The notes under the pieces: generated by a model
What the model was told of the DNA's origin: nothing
Database searches by the model: none
What the model saw: only the letters and a program-made list of their open reading frames with translations
Made by a program: the position numbers and the translations under genes
Assembly (NCBI RefSeq): GCF_900156575.1
Contig: NZ_FTNY01000003.1
Coordinates: 186,001 to 250,000, forward strand
Direction: 5' to 3'
DNA from: Chryseobacterium shigense
GTDB lineage: Bacteria; Bacteroidota; Bacteroidia; Flavobacteriales; Weeksellaceae
DNA length: 64,000 nucleotides
In this document: piece by piece, positions 63,390-64,000 of the stretch
Numbering within the stretch: position 1 is the stretch's first letter
Layout: the number at the start of each line of letters is the position of its first letter

Positions 63390-63742
63390 GCTATAAACGT
63401 TTTAAGTGAGAAAAATATTTCTGCAAATATAGTAATTTTTCAATTGAGTTCCTTTTTGGGAACATCATGTCATATACAAATGACCAATGAATACTACATC
63501 ATCAGTGTATTATTGCGTGAACAATTGGCAGATAGAAGACATTTCAATTAATTGTCGTACCTTAATCTTGACATTTTTTTCTTTTTCCGGCTTACAAAAT
63601 GTCACATTTTTCCTTTAATATTTTTTTAAGTTGTGTTAATACACCATTGAAGATTACGACATAATGCATAAAATGACATAATAGCCGTTAAATTTTAGTT
63701 AAAATTGAAACATAGCATGCTAATTGCTTACTTATTTAGCAT
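63390..63742. other. intergenic region between divergent trhO and the HtrA-type gene
   Basis: No gene on either strand. A -7 box for trhO (63424-63431) is at one end and one for the protease gene (63743) just outside the other. A short palindrome GTGTTAATACAC lies at about 63633-63644. Nothing else is recognised. Confidence 0.4.
63424..63431 (-). promoter_or_regulatory. -7 box for trhO
   Basis: TATATTTG on the minus strand, exact TAnnTTTG match, 34 nt before the trhO ATG. Confidence 0.45.
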
Positions 63743-63750
63743 TAAATTTG
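63743..63750 (+). promoter_or_regulatory. -7 box for the HtrA-type protease gene
   Basis: TAAATTTG, exact TAnnTTTG match, about 49 nt before ATG 63800. A TTG lies 16 nt upstream (63724-63726), slightly closer than the usual spacing. Confidence 0.5.
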
Positions 63751-63799
63751 TTTACGATAAAACAAAAAAAATCAATAAATAAAAAAAGAAAGATATACA

Positions 63800-64000
63800 A
63801 TGAAGAGTACTTTAAAAAAACTATTACCATTTGCGGTAGTCGGAGTGATCTCCGGAGCTACTACCGTTGGCACCTTACAATATTTCGGTCATCACTCTAA
63901 TAATGGCGACCAGTCGTACTTTACATCAGCAGCTCCCAATGCATCATTTGTAGGAATGAATACCGGAACTGTAGGCGACGATTTTGTAAAGGCGTCAAAA
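63800..64000 (+). CDS. DegP/HtrA-type serine protease, N-terminal part (3' truncated by window)
   Basis: 67 residues are visible before the window ends. They begin with a membrane anchor or signal (LLPFAVVGVISGATTVGTLQYF) and continue with a Ser/Asn-rich linker as in flavobacterial Do-family endopeptidases (the pattern FVGMNTGTVGDDFVKASK leads into the protease domain). The catalytic domain and PDZ domains lie beyond the window, so the assignment rests on resemblance of the N-terminus. It should act in envelope protein quality control. Confidence 0.6.
   Translation, partial: MKSTLKKLLPFAVVGVISGATTVGTLQYFGHHSNNGDQSYFTSAAPNASFVGMNTGTVGDDFVKASK

Overview
This window looks like a chromosome segment of a Bacteroidota species, class Flavobacteriia, most likely Chryseobacterium or a close Weeksellaceae relative. 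The evidence is the low GC content, promoter -7 boxes of the form TAnnTTTG (several with a TTG about 19 nt upstream), TonB-linked outer membrane beta-barrel proteins, many lipoproteins, tiny GG-leader bacteriocin-like peptides, and protein sequences I recognise as Chryseobacterium-like. No rRNA, tRNA, insertion sequence, prophage or CRISPR array was seen.

Layout. 1-10.4 kb: the tail of an outer membrane beta-barrel gene, an alpha/beta hydrolase lipoprotein, a secreted unknown protein, a GH43-type glycosidase with an F5/8C domain, two tandem arginine-deiminase-superfamily hydrolases (CtlX and a DDAH-like protein), a 54-residue cysteine-rich GG-leader peptide, an outer membrane beta-barrel protein and a membrane-bound AraC-type regulator. 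10.5-18.6 kb: a small unknown gene, citrate synthase, enolase, a three-gene lipoprotein/membrane operon, a four-gene two-component unit (response regulator, lipoprotein, membrane protein, NarL/DesK-type kinase) and a lipoprotein. Two closely similar 8-4-8 inverted repeats precede the two-component unit and the three-gene operon, which suggests one regulon. 18.8-32.6 kb: the S10-spc-alpha ribosomal operon from rplC to rplQ on the minus strand, including rpmD and rpmJ, with a textbook promoter upstream of rplC.

32.8-38.4 kb: a glycerol module, glpR divergent from glpD-glpK-glpF plus an outer membrane protein, with direct repeats AACGAAACAT over the start region. 38.7-43.0 kb: a three-gene exported-protein unit of unknown function. 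43.0-48.0 kb: an iron-related block (low-affinity iron permease family, PepSY membrane protein, LTXXQ/Spy-like lipoprotein, TonB-dependent siderophore receptor) with a possible Fur box. 48.2-51.6 kb: the str operon rpsL-rpsG-fusA-rpsJ. Because rpsJ ends in a strong terminator and rplC has its own promoter 15.7 kb away, the usual fusA-rpsJ-rplC continuity is broken here.

52.0-64.0 kb: dps, pncB, a secreted YciI-like protein, a decayed isochorismatase gene, a second GG-leader peptide, a DUF5995 protein, rmuC, a membrane protein, a TrmH-type RNA methyltransferase, an alanine-rich lipoprotein, a TTG-started membrane protein with a helix-turn-helix-like N-terminus and its lipoprotein partner, 5-formyltetrahydrofolate cyclo-ligase, trhO with an unusual C-terminal domain, and the start of a DegP/HtrA protease gene.

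Start codons were moved downstream of the longest open frame for several genes where signal peptides or family starts demanded it. Functions are from reading the sequence and recalling families; no searches were run.
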